Below are positions 1 through 8,984 of a DNA stretch of 64,000 nt, piece after piece; position 1 is the stretch's first letter; each line of letters begins with the position of its first letter. Under the pieces are notes generated by a model that saw nothing but the letters and a program-made list of their open reading frames with translations, was not told the DNA's origin and did no database searches. Source of the stretch: Blastochloris tepida (GTDB lineage Bacteria; Pseudomonadota; Alphaproteobacteria; Rhizobiales; Xanthobacteraceae); the NCBI RefSeq assembly GCF_003966715.1, contig NZ_AP018907.1, forward strand, positions 1,290,001-1,354,000. Reading direction: 5' to 3'. The translations under genes were made by a program, and so were the position numbers.

Positions 1-428
1 CCGACCGCGACTCGGCGAAGTCGAACCTCGCCTTCGCCGACGTGGTGGTGGCCGGCGGCCTCGGCCTCGGCTCGCCTGAGAACTATCAACTCATCAAGCA
101 GCTCGCCGGCGTGCTCGGCGCCGAATATGGCTGCTCGCGACCGCTGGTGCAGAAGGGCTGGGTTGCCGCCGACCGTCAGATCGGCCAGACCGGCAAGACC
201 ATCCGGCCCAAGCTCTACATCGCCGCCGGCATCTCGGGTGCGATCCAGCATCGCGTCGGCGTCGAAGGCGCCGACCTGATCGTCGCGATCAACACCGACA
301 AGAACGCGCCGATCTTCGATTTCGCCCATGTCGGCATCGTCACCGACGCCATCCGCCTGTTGCCCCTGCTCACCGAGGCGTTCCGCAAGCGCCTGTCGCC
401 GCACATCAGCGACAAGCTGGCGAGCTGA
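1..428 (+). CDS. fixB: FixB, electron transfer flavoprotein alpha subunit (3' part only)
   Basis: This is the C-terminal part of the FixB/ETF-alpha family; the gene runs in from outside the window and the reading frame starts at base 3. The FAD-binding signature of ETF alpha is visible: [15 protein letters not shown], then [12 protein letters not shown] and [10 protein letters not shown]. FixA and FixB form a flavoprotein that, with FixC and FixX, passes electrons towards nitrogenase by bifurcation. The next gene, fixC, starts 11 bases after the stop with a GGAGAGA ribosome site, so they form one operon. The FixB assignment over ordinary EtfA rests on linkage to fixC and fixX. Confidence 0.93.
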   Translation, partial: DRDSAKSNLAFADVVVAGGLGLGSPENYQLIKQLAGVLGAEYGCSRPLVQKGWVAADRQIGQTGKTIRPKLYIAAGISGAIQHRVGVEGADLIVAINTDKNAPIFDFAHVGIVTDAIRLLPLLTEAFRKRLSPHISDKLAS

Positions 429-439
429 AGGAGAGAGCC

Positions 440-1747
440 ATGATCGAAGAAAAATTCGACGCGATCGTCATCGGCGCCGGCATGGCCGGCAATGCCGCCG
501 CTCTCACCATGGCCAAGCGCGGCATGAAGGTGCTGCAACTGGAGCGCGGGGAATATCCCGGCTCCAAGAACGTGCAGGGCGCCATTCTCTACGCCGACAT
601 GCTGGAGAAGATCGTTCCCGACTTCCGCGAGGAGGCCCCGCTCGAACGCCACATCGTCGAGCAGCGCTTCTGGATGATGAACGACACCTCGCACGTCGGC
701 CTGCAGTACCGCTCCGACGACTTCAACGAGGAGAGGCCGAACCGCTACACCATCGTGCGGGCGCAGTTCGACAAGTGGTTCTCGAAGGAGGTGCAGAAGG
801 CCGGCGCCCTGGTGCTGTGCGAGACCACCGCCATCGAGCTGGTGCAGAACCCGCAGGGCAAGGTGATGGGCGTGCGCACCGACCGCAAGGGCGGGGAGGT
901 GCACGCCGACGTGGTGGTGCTGGCCGAGGGCGTCAACGGCCTGCTCGGCACGCGCGCCGGCCTGCGCGAACGGCCGGCACCCGAGAACGTGGCGCTGGCG
1001 GTGAAGGAGATGCACTTCCTGCCGCGCGAGACCATCGAGGCCCGCTTCAACCTCAATGGCGACGAGGGCGTGGTGATCGAGGCGGCTGGCACCATCTCGA
1101 AGGGGATGACCGGCGTCGGCTTCATCTACACCAACAAGGAGAGCATCTCGATCGGCCTCGGCTGCCTCGTGTCCGATCTCAAGGCCACCGGGCAGACCCC
1201 CTACGGCCTGCTCGAAGCCTTCAAGCGCCACCCCTCGGTCGCGCGGCTGATCGAGGGCTCCGAGGTCAAGGAATATGCCGCGCACCTGATCCCGGAAGGC
1301 GGCTACAACGCCATTCCGCAACTCTATGGCGACGGCTGGGTGGTGGTGGGCGATGCCGCCCAGCTCAACAATGCCGTCCATCGCGAGGGCTCCAACCTCG
1401 CCATGACGTCGGGCCGCATCGCCGGCGAGGCGATCTTCCAGATCAAGTCGCGCAAGGAGCCGATGACGGCCGATAACCTGAAACTCTACAGGAAGATGCT
1501 CGACGACTCCTTCGTGATGAAGGACCTGAAGAAGTACAAGGACATGCCGGCATTGCTGCATACCTCGTCCAAGAACTTCTTCCTCACCTATCCGGAGCTG
1601 ATCGCCAAGGCGATGCAAACCTATGTGCGGGTGGATGGCGTGCCGAAGCTCGACAAGGAGAAGGCGACGGTCAAGTCGTTCAAGTCCGCCCGTTCGCTCA
1701 CCGGGCTGGTCGGCGACGCTTTCCGCTTCGCCCGCGCTTGGCGTTGA
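440..1747 (+). CDS. fixC: FixC, flavoprotein-quinone oxidoreductase
   Basis: The 435-residue product matches FixC in length. It opens with an FAD dinucleotide fold, [13 protein letters not shown] (about residues 11-23), and has a second FAD motif, [10 protein letters not shown], near residue 300. FixC belongs to the ETF-quinone oxidoreductase family but lacks the ferredoxin-like tail, which is supplied by the separate FixX protein. It takes electrons from FixAB. The ATG is preceded by GGAGAGA. The last codons and stop lie inside the first unit of a tandem repeat that fills part of the fixC-fixX spacer. Confidence 0.95.
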   Translation: MIEEKFDAIVIGAGMAGNAAALTMAKRGMKVLQLERGEYPGSKNVQGAILYADMLEKIVPDFREEAPLERHIVEQRFWMMNDTSHVGLQYRSDDFNEERPNRYTIVRAQFDKWFSKEVQKAGALVLCETTAIELVQNPQGKVMGVRTDRKGGEVHADVVVLAEGVNGLLGTRAGLRERPAPENVALAVKEMHFLPRETIEARFNLNGDEGVVIEAAGTISKGMTGVGFIYTNKESISIGLGCLVSDLKATGQTPYGLLEAFKRHPSVARLIEGSEVKEYAAHLIPEGGYNAIPQLYGDGWVVVGDAAQLNNAVHREGSNLAMTSGRIAGEAIFQIKSRKEPMTADNLKLYRKMLDDSFVMKDLKKYKDMPALLHTSSKNFFLTYPELIAKAMQTYVRVDGVPKLDKEKATVKSFKSARSLTGLVGDAFRFARAWR

Positions 1748-1806
1748 GGCAAGAACTGGCGTTGAGGCAAGAACTGGCGCTGAGGAAAAACTGGCGCTGA
1801 CGGAAA
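1737..1806. repeat. Tandem repeat, about four units of 16-19 bp, at the 3' end of fixC
   Basis: The unit is close to CTGGCGTTGAGGCAAGAA and is repeated in 1737-1755, 1756-1773, 1774-1790 and 1791-1806, the last two copies being diverged. The first copy contains the fixC stop codon. The rest of the 205-bp fixC-fixX spacer shows no gene. Confidence 0.85.
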
Positions 1807-1952
1807 CACCGGGGTCCGGTCTTGCGTCCGGCAGGATGACAAGACCGGCGCCGCCGGAAGGTCCTTGAGAGGCCGCGTGTCCGGCAAGGACAGGCGGTTC
1901 CGCAGAGACGGAAAGTCGTCTCGTACAGACGGGAAGTTTTGGAGAACCGACG

Positions 1953-2258
1953 ATGGTTGAACCCCCGAAAGTCGATGAACCGCGCGTCGAGGACAAGCTG
2001 TTCCAGAACCGCTATCTGGTCGATGCCGGCCGGCCGCACGTGAAGATTCGTGCCCATATCGAGCCGTCGCCGGAACTTCTTGCGCTGATCAAGATCTGTC
2101 CGGCGCGGTGCTATGAGCTCAATGCCAAGGGCCAGGTCGAGGTGGCGCCGGACGGCTGCATGGAATGCGGCACCTGCCGGGTGATCGCCGAGCCGACCGG
2201 CGACATCGAGTGGGGTTACCCACGCGGCGGTTACGGTGTCCTGTTCAAGTTCGGCTGA
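1953..2258 (+). CDS. fixX: FixX, ferredoxin-like protein
   Basis: A 101-residue protein with five cysteines at positions 49, 53, 69, 72 and 75, in the order KICPARCYE then [10 protein letters not shown], which is the iron-sulfur pattern of FixX. The partner FixC lacks this cluster domain, so the two together equal one ETF-quinone oxidoreductase. A GGAG ribosome site lies about ten bases before the ATG. It follows fixC in the same direction after a 205-bp spacer that carries tandem repeats. Confidence 0.94.
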   Translation: MVEPPKVDEPRVEDKLFQNRYLVDAGRPHVKIRAHIEPSPELLALIKICPARCYELNAKGQVEVAPDGCMECGTCRVIAEPTGDIEWGYPRGGYGVLFKFG

Positions 2259-2385
2259 GGTAACCTCCCGATACGCCGTCTTTGCGGTGTGACATTTTGC
2301 GCTTGGCCGGTGTTTGGCCATTGCGCTGCGGCTCAGTCTGCTAAGCTCCACGCCCAGTTCGACTTGTTGGAACTGGGGTGGTACC

Positions 2386-3570
2386 ATGCGGACGCAAGTC
2401 GGGATCGTCGGGGCGGGGCCGGGCGGCCTGCTGCTGGCCCATCTGCTGCAGCGGGAAGGTATCGAGTCGATCGTGCTCGAGACCGCATCCCGGGCAGCCG
2501 TCGAAGGCCGGGTGCGGGCCAGCGTCCTGGAATACGGGACCGCCCGGCTGCTGGTGCAGGCCGGCGTCGGAGCCCGCATGGAGCGGGAGGCGCTGGTGCA
2601 GCACGGCATCGTGCTGCGTTTCGGCGGGGTGCCCCACCGCATCAATTTCGCCGAGCTGGTGGACGGCCGCGGCGTGGTGGTGTGGGGCCAGCACGAGGTG
2701 GTCAAGGACCTGATCGCCGCCCGGCTCGATGCGGGCGGCGACATCCGCTTCGACGTCTCCGACGTGGCGCTCGCCGACATCGAGAGCAAACGACCCAGCA
2801 TCCGGTTCCGGCACGGCGGCGAGAACCACGTCGTAGAATGCGATGTGATCGCCGGCTGCGATGGCTTCCACGGCATTTCGCGGGGGGCGATTCCGGGCGG
2901 GGCGCTGCAGGTGTTCGAACGCCTCTATCCGTTCGCCTGGCTCGGCATCATGGCGGACGCGCCGCCGCCCGCCGACGAGCTGGTCTATGCCCATCATCCG
3001 AGCGGCTTTGCGCTCGCCAGCATGCGCTCCCAGCGCATTTCCCGGCTCTATATCCAGGTCAGCCCGGGCGAGGATCTCGCCTACTGGTCGGACGCCCGCA
3101 TCTGGGACGAACTTGACCAGCGGCTGGTCGGCCCGGACGGCGGGTTCACGCTGGCCGAGGGGCCAGTGCTGCAGCGGGGCATCACGCTTCTGCGCTCCTT
3201 CGTCGTCGAGCCGATGCGATACGGCCGGCTGTTTCTGGTCGGCGATTCCGCCCATGTGGTGCCGCCGACCGGCGCCAAGGGCATGAATCTGGCGATCGCC
3301 GACGCCGCGGTGCTGGCACGCGGGCTCGTCGCCCTGTTCAAGACCGGCGACACCGCCCTGGTCGACCACTATTCGGAGGTCTGCCTGCGCCGGGTATGGG
3401 CGGCGGAGCACTTTTCCTGGTGGATGACCCGGCTTCTGCACCGCGGGCCGTTCGACACGCCGTTCGACCAGCGCCGCCAGCTCGCTGAGCTCGATCGCCT
3501 CGTCAGCTCGCCGGCCGCCGCCGCCGCCCTGGCCGAGGCCTATGTCGGCCGGCCGCTGGAGCATGCGTGA
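2386..3570 (+). CDS. pobA: 4-hydroxybenzoate 3-monooxygenase
   Basis: 394 residues, the usual length for PobA. The N-terminal FAD fold is VGIVGAGPGGLLLAHLL (residues 5-21) and the second FAD site is LFLVGDSAHVVPPTGAKGMN. The segment RVRASVLEYGT corresponds to the R-A-G-x-L-E stretch of aromatic hydroxylases. The enzyme converts 4-hydroxybenzoate to protocatechuate with NADPH and oxygen, feeding the beta-ketoadipate pathway. The frame is open 72 bases further up, but the ATG at 2386 gives the family's normal N-terminus. No PobR regulator or other pathway gene is present nearby. Confidence 0.93.
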   Translation: MRTQVGIVGAGPGGLLLAHLLQREGIESIVLETASRAAVEGRVRASVLEYGTARLLVQAGVGARMEREALVQHGIVLRFGGVPHRINFAELVDGRGVVVWGQHEVVKDLIAARLDAGGDIRFDVSDVALADIESKRPSIRFRHGGENHVVECDVIAGCDGFHGISRGAIPGGALQVFERLYPFAWLGIMADAPPPADELVYAHHPSGFALASMRSQRISRLYIQVSPGEDLAYWSDARIWDELDQRLVGPDGGFTLAEGPVLQRGITLLRSFVVEPMRYGRLFLVGDSAHVVPPTGAKGMNLAIADAAVLARGLVALFKTGDTALVDHYSEVCLRRVWAAEHFSWWMTRLLHRGPFDTPFDQRRQLAELDRLVSSPAAAAALAEAYVGRPLEHA

Positions 3571-3589
3571 GGGACCTCGCCGAATGCGA

Positions 3590-3614
3590 AAATCCGGCCC
3601 AGTGGGCCGGATTT
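3590..3614. terminator. Hairpin between convergent pobA and the L,D-transpeptidase gene
   Basis: A perfect 12-bp inverted repeat, AAATCCGGCCCA and its complement, separated by one base. A-runs and T-runs flank it, so it could end transcription from both sides of this convergent pair. Confidence 0.8.
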
Positions 3615-3647
3615 CCGGTCTTGCGGCGTGTGGCCTGATCAGCCGGC

Positions 3648-4496
3648 CTACATCACCACCACCTTGGTGCCGACCTTCACCCGCTCATAGAGGTCGATGA
3701 CATCCTCGTTGCGCATGCGGATGCAGCCCGAGGAGACGGCCTGACCGATGGTCTCGGGCTCGTTGGAGCCGTGGATGCGGTACATCGACGAGCCGAGATA
3801 CATGGCGCGGGCGCCGAGCGGATTGGCCGGTCCGCCCGCCATGTATTCCGGCAGGTCGGGGCGGCGCTTGAGCATCTCCGCCGGCGGCCGCCAATCGGGC
3901 CATTCGCGCTTGGCGGTGATCTCCTTCACGCCGCGCCACTCGAACCCGGGCCGCCCGACGCCGACGCCATAACGAATCGCCTTGCCGCCCGACTGCACCA
4001 GGAACAGGAAGCGGTTCTGGCTGTCGACCACCACCGTGCCGGGGCCGTGGGGGCCTGAATAGTCGACGAACTGGCGCTCATAGCGCGGATCCAGACCGGA
4101 GGACGCGCGGCTGTCGTAGCCGCCCGAGCGATTCCAGCGCGGATCGTTGGCCGTGCTGCGCGAGGACTGTGCGCCCCAGGTGCTGCCGGCGGGGCGCTGC
4201 ACCATATTGGGATCGCCGCGCCCGGTGAACAGGAACTCGATGAAGCCGCCGCCATAACCGGGCGCGGAGTCCTGCTGGCGCGCCGCCACCTCGATCACCT
4301 CCGCCTCGAACTCCGGCTGGTAGACCGGGGCCGTGGCCTGGACCGGGCGCGTATCGCGCGCGACGGCGGGCTGCGCCCGCTGGGCACGCAGTTCGGGAGC
4401 ATAGATCATGAGGGGGCCGGCCCATCCGGGCTGGGCGGAACCGAATGTGCTGCCGACTGCGGCCAGCACGCAACAAATCCAAGCTGCTTTTTTCAT
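3648..4496 (-). CDS. L,D-transpeptidase (YkuD domain), secreted
   Basis: A 282-residue exported protein: signal peptide at residues 1-26 ending near WAGPL, then a proline- and arginine-rich stretch with little structure to about residue 150, then a YkuD domain. The catalytic motif is complete, with His242 in YRIHGSNEP and Cys258 in AVSSGCIRMRNEDV. Such enzymes make 3-3 peptidoglycan cross-links or attach proteins to peptidoglycan; Rhizobiales carry many copies, so the exact role is open. It stands alone, convergent with pobA. Confidence 0.92.
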   Translation of the reverse strand: MKKAAWICCVLAAVGSTFGSAQPGWAGPLMIYAPELRAQRAQPAVARDTRPVQATAPVYQPEFEAEVIEVAARQQDSAPGYGGGFIEFLFTGRGDPNMVQRPAGSTWGAQSSRSTANDPRWNRSGGYDSRASSGLDPRYERQFVDYSGPHGPGTVVVDSQNRFLFLVQSGGKAIRYGVGVGRPGFEWRGVKEITAKREWPDWRPPAEMLKRRPDLPEYMAGGPANPLGARAMYLGSSMYRIHGSNEPETIGQAVSSGCIRMRNEDVIDLYERVKVGTKVVVM

Positions 4497-5052
4497 CGAC
4501 GTACTCGATACGCTCTCGCCGAACCCAAAGCATTCACCGCAAAATTGGAGCCGGTCTTGCGGAAATGAATGCGATAACTCAGGAATCTGGAACGCCGTCT
4601 GATCCCGTTAAGATCGGCGGACGCGCCACGCCGGTTGTTCTCCAACCGCACGAGCAGGTTAGCGTCGAAGCGCAACTGCGTGGTTAATTGGATTGTTCAA
4701 GTGTTTTAGGAAAGTCTGTTCCAAGATCGCACGTGATCTGATGGTTTCTGCTTCGTCAACGCTGGCGGATCTTGGTTAATGCAATGTGATGCGGCTTCCG
4801 GTCGACCGCCCGAGCATGCCGGAAACGGTCCCGCCGAAAAATCCTCGATCGAGGAGTGGGTTGTCAGTGAACGGCGTAGGGTTCGAACGCCTGATCGGTC
4901 GCAAACCGGCTGAGGACGCCCGGCGTCGCGCGTCGGGGGCGTGGATGCCGTTCCGGTGGATTGCGCCGAATCCCTGCGGCCGGCGTGGCGGACGCGCTGC
5001 TCGCGAAGGGACGGGTCTTTGAGAGGGCGCGTGGCCCATTTTGGGTGGAAAA
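4497..5052. other. Intergenic region with one copy of the dispersed hairpin repeat
   Basis: No convincing gene in this 556-bp stretch. Bases 4791-4857 hold a diverged copy of the repeat found elsewhere in the window (ATGCCGGAAACGGTCCCGCC then GAAAAATCC), followed by the palindrome TCCTCGATCGAGGA. The leading part is relatively AT-rich and is the upstream region of the L,D-transpeptidase gene. Confidence 0.6.
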
Positions 5053-5127
5053 TGGCTCCCCGGGCCGGATTCGAACCAGCGACCAACCGGTTAACAGCCG
5101 GTTGCTCTACCGCTGAGCTACCGGGGA
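5053..5127 (-). tRNA. tRNA-Asn (GTT)
   Basis: Read on the minus strand the acceptor stem TCCCCGG pairs with CCGGGGA, the D-arm reads GCTCAGCGGTAGAGC, the anticodon loop is CTGTTAA with anticodon GTT, and the T-arm holds GGTTCGAATCC. The CCA end is encoded (bases 5053-5055). The fold is complete, with a 5-bp anticodon stem. Confidence 0.96.
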
Positions 5128-5497
5128 ACGGCACCCATGGTGTGGGGCGCATATAGCAAGCACTTCGGCCGTTGCCAAGAACCTGTCAGATTCCGGCGAG
5201 GCAGATTCCTGCCTGTGGAGGTCCGGCCTGTTGAAATCCGGCCGTCGGATTCCGGCCTGCTGGAGTTGTTCACGCCGGCTTTCCGCCCGCCAGGGCCCGC
5301 CTTTGGCGCCATCTCCACCTGTGGAAACCGGGCGCGGCGTCGCCCTTTCACGACAGGCCTGAGCGAGGGCGGGCGGGGGCAGCCGGCCGAATCGGGTGCC
5401 GATTCGTCATGGCCAAGCCCACGCGCTGTTGCACCCGTGGCACGATCCGGCCAAATTCCGGAAAACCGTTTCCGGGAAGCAGCGGGGCAGGGCTCTC
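5128..5497. other. Intergenic region between tRNA-Asn and pcm
   Basis: No gene seen. Bases 5187-5265 hold degenerate repeats built on TCCGGCC and TTCCGGC, and 5455-5480 hold a palindrome-like TTCCGGAAAACCGTTTCCGG that resembles part of the dispersed hairpin repeat. The pcm promoter must lie here, but I cannot point to clear boxes. Confidence 0.5.
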
Positions 5498-6157
5498 ATG
5501 ATCGATTTCGTCACCCTCAGGCGGAACATGGTGAACGGGCAGGTGCGGACGAACGGGGTGACCGACCCCGCTCTGATCGCGGCGCTGATGGAGATTCCGC
5601 GCGAGGCGTTCGTGCCCGAATCGCAGCGGGCGCTCGCCTATCGCGACGACGACCTGCCGATCGGCGGCGAGGGGCCGCGCTATCTGCTCGAGCCGCTGAC
5701 GCTCGCCCGCATGATCCAGGCGCTGAACCTGCAACCGGGCGAGCGCGTGCTCGATGTCGGGTGCGGCAGCGGCTATGCGGCGGCGCTGCTGGCGCGACTC
5801 GCCCAGTCGGTGGTGGCGCTCGAGGCCGATCCCGTGCTCTCCGGTGAGGCTGCCCGCCTGCTCGACCGGCTGGCGGCCGGCAACGCCACGGTGGCGGCCG
5901 GCCCGCTCGCGGCCGGCTGGCCGAAGGCCGGGCCGTTCGATGCGATTCTCGTCGAGGGAGCCGTCGAGGACGTGCCGCAGGCATTGTTCGGCCAGTTGAA
6001 GGACAATGGTCGGCTGATCGCAGTGGTGGGGTGCGGCGGCTCGGGACGGGCGGTGTTGTATCGTGCGCTCGGCCGGACGATCTCCTCCCAGGCCTTGTTC
6101 AATGCTGCGATCCCGGCTCTGCCCGGCTTTGAAAAGCCGAAAGGCTTTGTGTTTTAG
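5498..6157 (+). CDS. pcm: Protein-L-isoaspartate O-methyltransferase
   Basis: 219 residues with the S-adenosylmethionine site VLDVGCGSGYAAALLARL and the family's N-terminal section MIDFVTLRRNMVNGQVRTNG. It repairs isoaspartyl residues in aged proteins by methylation. I chose the ATG at 5498 because it gives the conserved start; the frame stays open for another 34 codons upstream but that part looks like non-coding repeat. A tolC-like gene follows 164 bases later, the standard order in Rhizobiales. Confidence 0.92.
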   Translation: MIDFVTLRRNMVNGQVRTNGVTDPALIAALMEIPREAFVPESQRALAYRDDDLPIGGEGPRYLLEPLTLARMIQALNLQPGERVLDVGCGSGYAAALLARLAQSVVALEADPVLSGEAARLLDRLAAGNATVAAGPLAAGWPKAGPFDAILVEGAVEDVPQALFGQLKDNGRLIAVVGCGGSGRAVLYRALGRTISSQALFNAAIPALPGFEKPKGFVF

Positions 6158-6321
6158 AGCCCTGCGCCTGTGTGTCATTTTTGCTTCACTGGCGCGGGAA
6201 ACAGCGCGAGAGGGCATCTGCCGGTTTATTTTTCGCCCACGCTGCGGCTATTTTTGCCCCGGTCGTGAGGAACATGTTTCCAATACAGATTCGTTTCGGG
6301 CGAACGGAGAAGGGGTCTCAC

Positions 6322-7719
6322 ATGCCGACGGCGACAGGAATCAGGGTTGCCGTGCTGGGAGTATTGGCGCTCGCGTTCGCGGGCGAGGCTCAGGCGCAGA
6401 CGCTTGATAGCGCCCTGGCACAGGCCTATCGGAGCAATCCGGAGCTCAATTCGCAGCGCGCCGCCCTGCGCGCGGTCGATGAGAACGTGCCGCAGGCGCT
6501 GTCGGGCTATCGTCCGCGCATCAACGCCACCGCCGATGTCGGCAATCAGTCGCTGACCACCAAGACCTGGACCAGCACCACGCCGCCGCGGACGCTTCAG
6601 ACCAATCGCGACGCCCTGAATCCGACCGGCTACGGGGTGAGCCTGTCGCAGACGGTCTACAATGGCGGTCAGACGACCAACCGGGTGCGTCAGGCCGAGG
6701 CGCAGGTGATTCAGGCGCGCGAGACGCTGCGAAATACCGAGCAGAACATCCTGCTCGATGGCGTCACCGCCTTCATGAACGTGCTGCGGGATACCGCGAT
6801 CGTGAAACTGCGGCAGCAGTCCCTCGCGGCCTTCGAGGAGCAGTTGCGGGCCACCCGCGACCGCTTTCAGGTCGGCGAGGTGACGCGCACCGACGTGGCG
6901 CAGGCCGAGGCCCGACTGGCCGGGGCCCAGTCGCTGCTGCTGGCTGCCAATGCCCGGCTGCAGACCTCGCGCGCCCAGTATCGGCAGGTGATCGGCAGCG
7001 AGCCCGGCAAGCTGGTACCCGGCCGCCCGGTCGACAAGCTGCTGCCCGCCAGCCTGGACGCGGCGGTAGCCACCGGCCTGTCCCGCCATCCGGCGATCGA
7101 GGCGGCCAAGAACGGTGCCGATGCGGCGCTGCTGCAGGTGAAGGTCGCCGAGGGCAGCCTGCTGCCGGTGGTGACCCTCGAGGCGAATTATCTGCGCCGG
7201 TTCGAAGGGTCGTCGCAGCTCGAGGATTCGATGACGGCGCAGGTGGTCGGACGACTGACCGTGCCGATCTATCAGGGTGGCTCCGAGTATTCGACCATCC
7301 GCCAAGCCAAGGAAACGCTCGGCCAGAAGCGGCTCGACGTAGACGTGTCGCGCGAGCAGGTGCGGGCGGCGGTCGTGCAGTCCTGGGGCGATCTTCAGGC
7401 CGCCAAGGCGCAGATCGAGGCCGAGCAGGCGCAGGTTCGTGCCAACGAGATCGCCCTGGAAGGCGTGAAGGAAGAGGCCCGAGTCGGCCAGCGGACCACG
7501 CTCGACGTGCTGAACGCCCAGACCGATCTGGTCAACTCGCAGGTCGCCCTGGTGACGGCGCAGCGCGACCGCGTGGTAGCGTCCTATTCGGTGCTCAGCG
7601 GCATTGGCGGGCTGTCGGCCAAGCAGCTCGGCCTCAATGTCCAGGAGTATGACGACACGGTGCATTACCGTCAGGTCCGCGATGCCTGGATCGGCGTGCG
7701 TACCCCGGACGGCAAGTGA
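6322..7719 (+). CDS. TolC-family outer membrane efflux protein
   Basis: 465 residues with a signal peptide cut near EAQAQTLDSAL (about residue 24) and the two-fold repeated helical layout of the TolC family: QTVYNGGQTTNRVRQAE in the first half and VPIYQGGSEYSTIRQAKE in the second. It forms the outer-membrane channel used by tripartite efflux pumps and type I secretion. It could serve the type I secretion genes at 31770-35124, which have no outer membrane partner of their own, but that link is inference. A GGAGAAGG ribosome site precedes this ATG. Confidence 0.94.
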   Translation: MPTATGIRVAVLGVLALAFAGEAQAQTLDSALAQAYRSNPELNSQRAALRAVDENVPQALSGYRPRINATADVGNQSLTTKTWTSTTPPRTLQTNRDALNPTGYGVSLSQTVYNGGQTTNRVRQAEAQVIQARETLRNTEQNILLDGVTAFMNVLRDTAIVKLRQQSLAAFEEQLRATRDRFQVGEVTRTDVAQAEARLAGAQSLLLAANARLQTSRAQYRQVIGSEPGKLVPGRPVDKLLPASLDAAVATGLSRHPAIEAAKNGADAALLQVKVAEGSLLPVVTLEANYLRRFEGSSQLEDSMTAQVVGRLTVPIYQGGSEYSTIRQAKETLGQKRLDVDVSREQVRAAVVQSWGDLQAAKAQIEAEQAQVRANEIALEGVKEEARVGQRTTLDVLNAQTDLVNSQVALVTAQRDRVVASYSVLSGIGGLSAKQLGLNVQEYDDTVHYRQVRDAWIGVRTPDGK

Positions 7720-8221
7720 GGGCGCGCTCCAGGCGCCCACCCGAGACCGTTGCGAGCGTTCGGCTTCGGACCTTGCCTGATGCGAACCCGGCCCATCGGC
7801 CGGGTTCTCGCATTCCGGGCGGCGGTACGTCCGGGCAGCCCGGTGCCGGCAACCGCGAAACGCTTGCCGGTCGATCCCTTCGGAATACCGGAAACCGCGT
7901 GATCGGCCGGAGACCGTATGGACGGGGCGCGTCCCATTGTGTCGCCGGTGTCGGGCTGGCCGAGGGTTTCGAGCCGGGATGGTCAGCCGGTCATCGACGG
8001 CCGGTTGATGCGGGGTTGGGCAGATGGACCAAATCCCGGGTAAATTTCGGTCGCAGCCGCTCAAGGTCCCGGTTCGTCCCGTCCCATCCACAGGCTGTTG
8101 CTTGCCTTCGGGCCTTCCGATGACATACTTCGATGCGTAAGAGCCCGGGATTGCAGCGATTCTCTCCAGGCCGCGCCAAGAGCAACCCTGTCGGGTCGAT
8201 GGCGGGAAGAAGGCAGAGGCC
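7720..8221. other. Intergenic region with a dispersed hairpin repeat
   Basis: 502 bp without a supported gene. Bases 7867-7897 hold a copy of the hairpin repeat, with the arms CCGGTCGATCCC and ATACCGGAAACC around a TTCG turn. The remainder is the 3' region of the porin gene and the promoter region of the PopZ-like gene. Confidence 0.6.
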
Positions 8222-8863
8222 ATGACTCAAAGTGCGCGTGCACAGGAACCGTCGATGGAAGAGATTCTTGCTTCCATCCGGCGGATTATCGCCGACGATG
8301 AGCCCCCCAAGACGGCGCCCGCTCCGGCAAAGCCGGAGAGCGCGGCCCCGCCGTCTCAGCCACCGTCTGCACAGGCTGCGGAGGACAATGTGGCGATGGG
8401 GCAGGACGACATTGACGCGCTGCTGTCGGGGTTCGACGAGAAGGTGGCAGAGCCGGCGCCGGCATTGTCCCAGGTGCTGGAACTGACCGACGCGGTGCCG
8501 CTGCCGGTGCAGCCCAAGGCGAATGGCGTCAGCCGCGTCGAGCCGCGCGAGGACGTGATGTTCCGCGAGGTCGATGAGCCGCCGCCCGCGCCGATGCCGC
8601 GCGCGGCGTCGCCGTCCTTCCCGGTCGCCGAGGCGGCATCGGCCGGATCGCCGATCCTGTCGCAGGCGGCGAGCGCCGCGGTCTCCGCCGCCTTCGGCTC
8701 GCTCACCCACACCATCCTGTCCAACAATGCCAGGACGCTCGAGGATCTGGTCCAGGACATGCTGCGGCCGATGCTGAAGCAGTGGCTGGACGAGAACCTG
8801 CCGACGGTGGTCGAGCGGCTGGTACGGGCGGAAATCGAGCGGGTTTCGCGCGGGCGGGGCTGA
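8222..8863 (+). CDS. PopZ-like polar organizing protein (DUF2497)
   Basis: 213 residues with the DUF2497/PopZ layout. A short N-terminal helix, EPSMEEILASIRRIIADDE (residues 10-28), is followed by a long acidic, proline-rich linker (30-150). The conserved C-terminal helices come last: LEDLVQDMLRPMLKQWLDEN and LPTVVERLVRAEIERVSRG. In Caulobacter PopZ forms a polar matrix that anchors ParB and the chromosome origin. Its position just before valS is the usual one in Rhizobiales. An internal ATG at 8255 (MEEILAS) is an alternative start. Confidence 0.88.
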   Translation: MTQSARAQEPSMEEILASIRRIIADDEPPKTAPAPAKPESAAPPSQPPSAQAAEDNVAMGQDDIDALLSGFDEKVAEPAPALSQVLELTDAVPLPVQPKANGVSRVEPREDVMFREVDEPPPAPMPRAASPSFPVAEAASAGSPILSQAASAAVSAAFGSLTHTILSNNARTLEDLVQDMLRPMLKQWLDENLPTVVERLVRAEIERVSRGRG

Positions 8864-8984
8864 TGGCCGCCTGACGCCGGCCCCACCGGCACGGCGAGGT
8901 GCCTGAAGGCCGCGCTTAATGATTGACGCCGGAGCGGCGGTCGGCTTCTGTCGCGCCCGTTCCAGCGCGTACGGGTTCACGATC

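Noticed and set aside
215..1996. 593-codon open frame on the minus strand
   Set aside because: It is antisense to fixB and fixC and its N-terminal repeats come from the tandem array after fixC. No motif supports it.
4706..5152. 148-codon minus-strand frame
   Set aside because: It covers the whole tRNA-Asn gene and a non-coding repeat copy.
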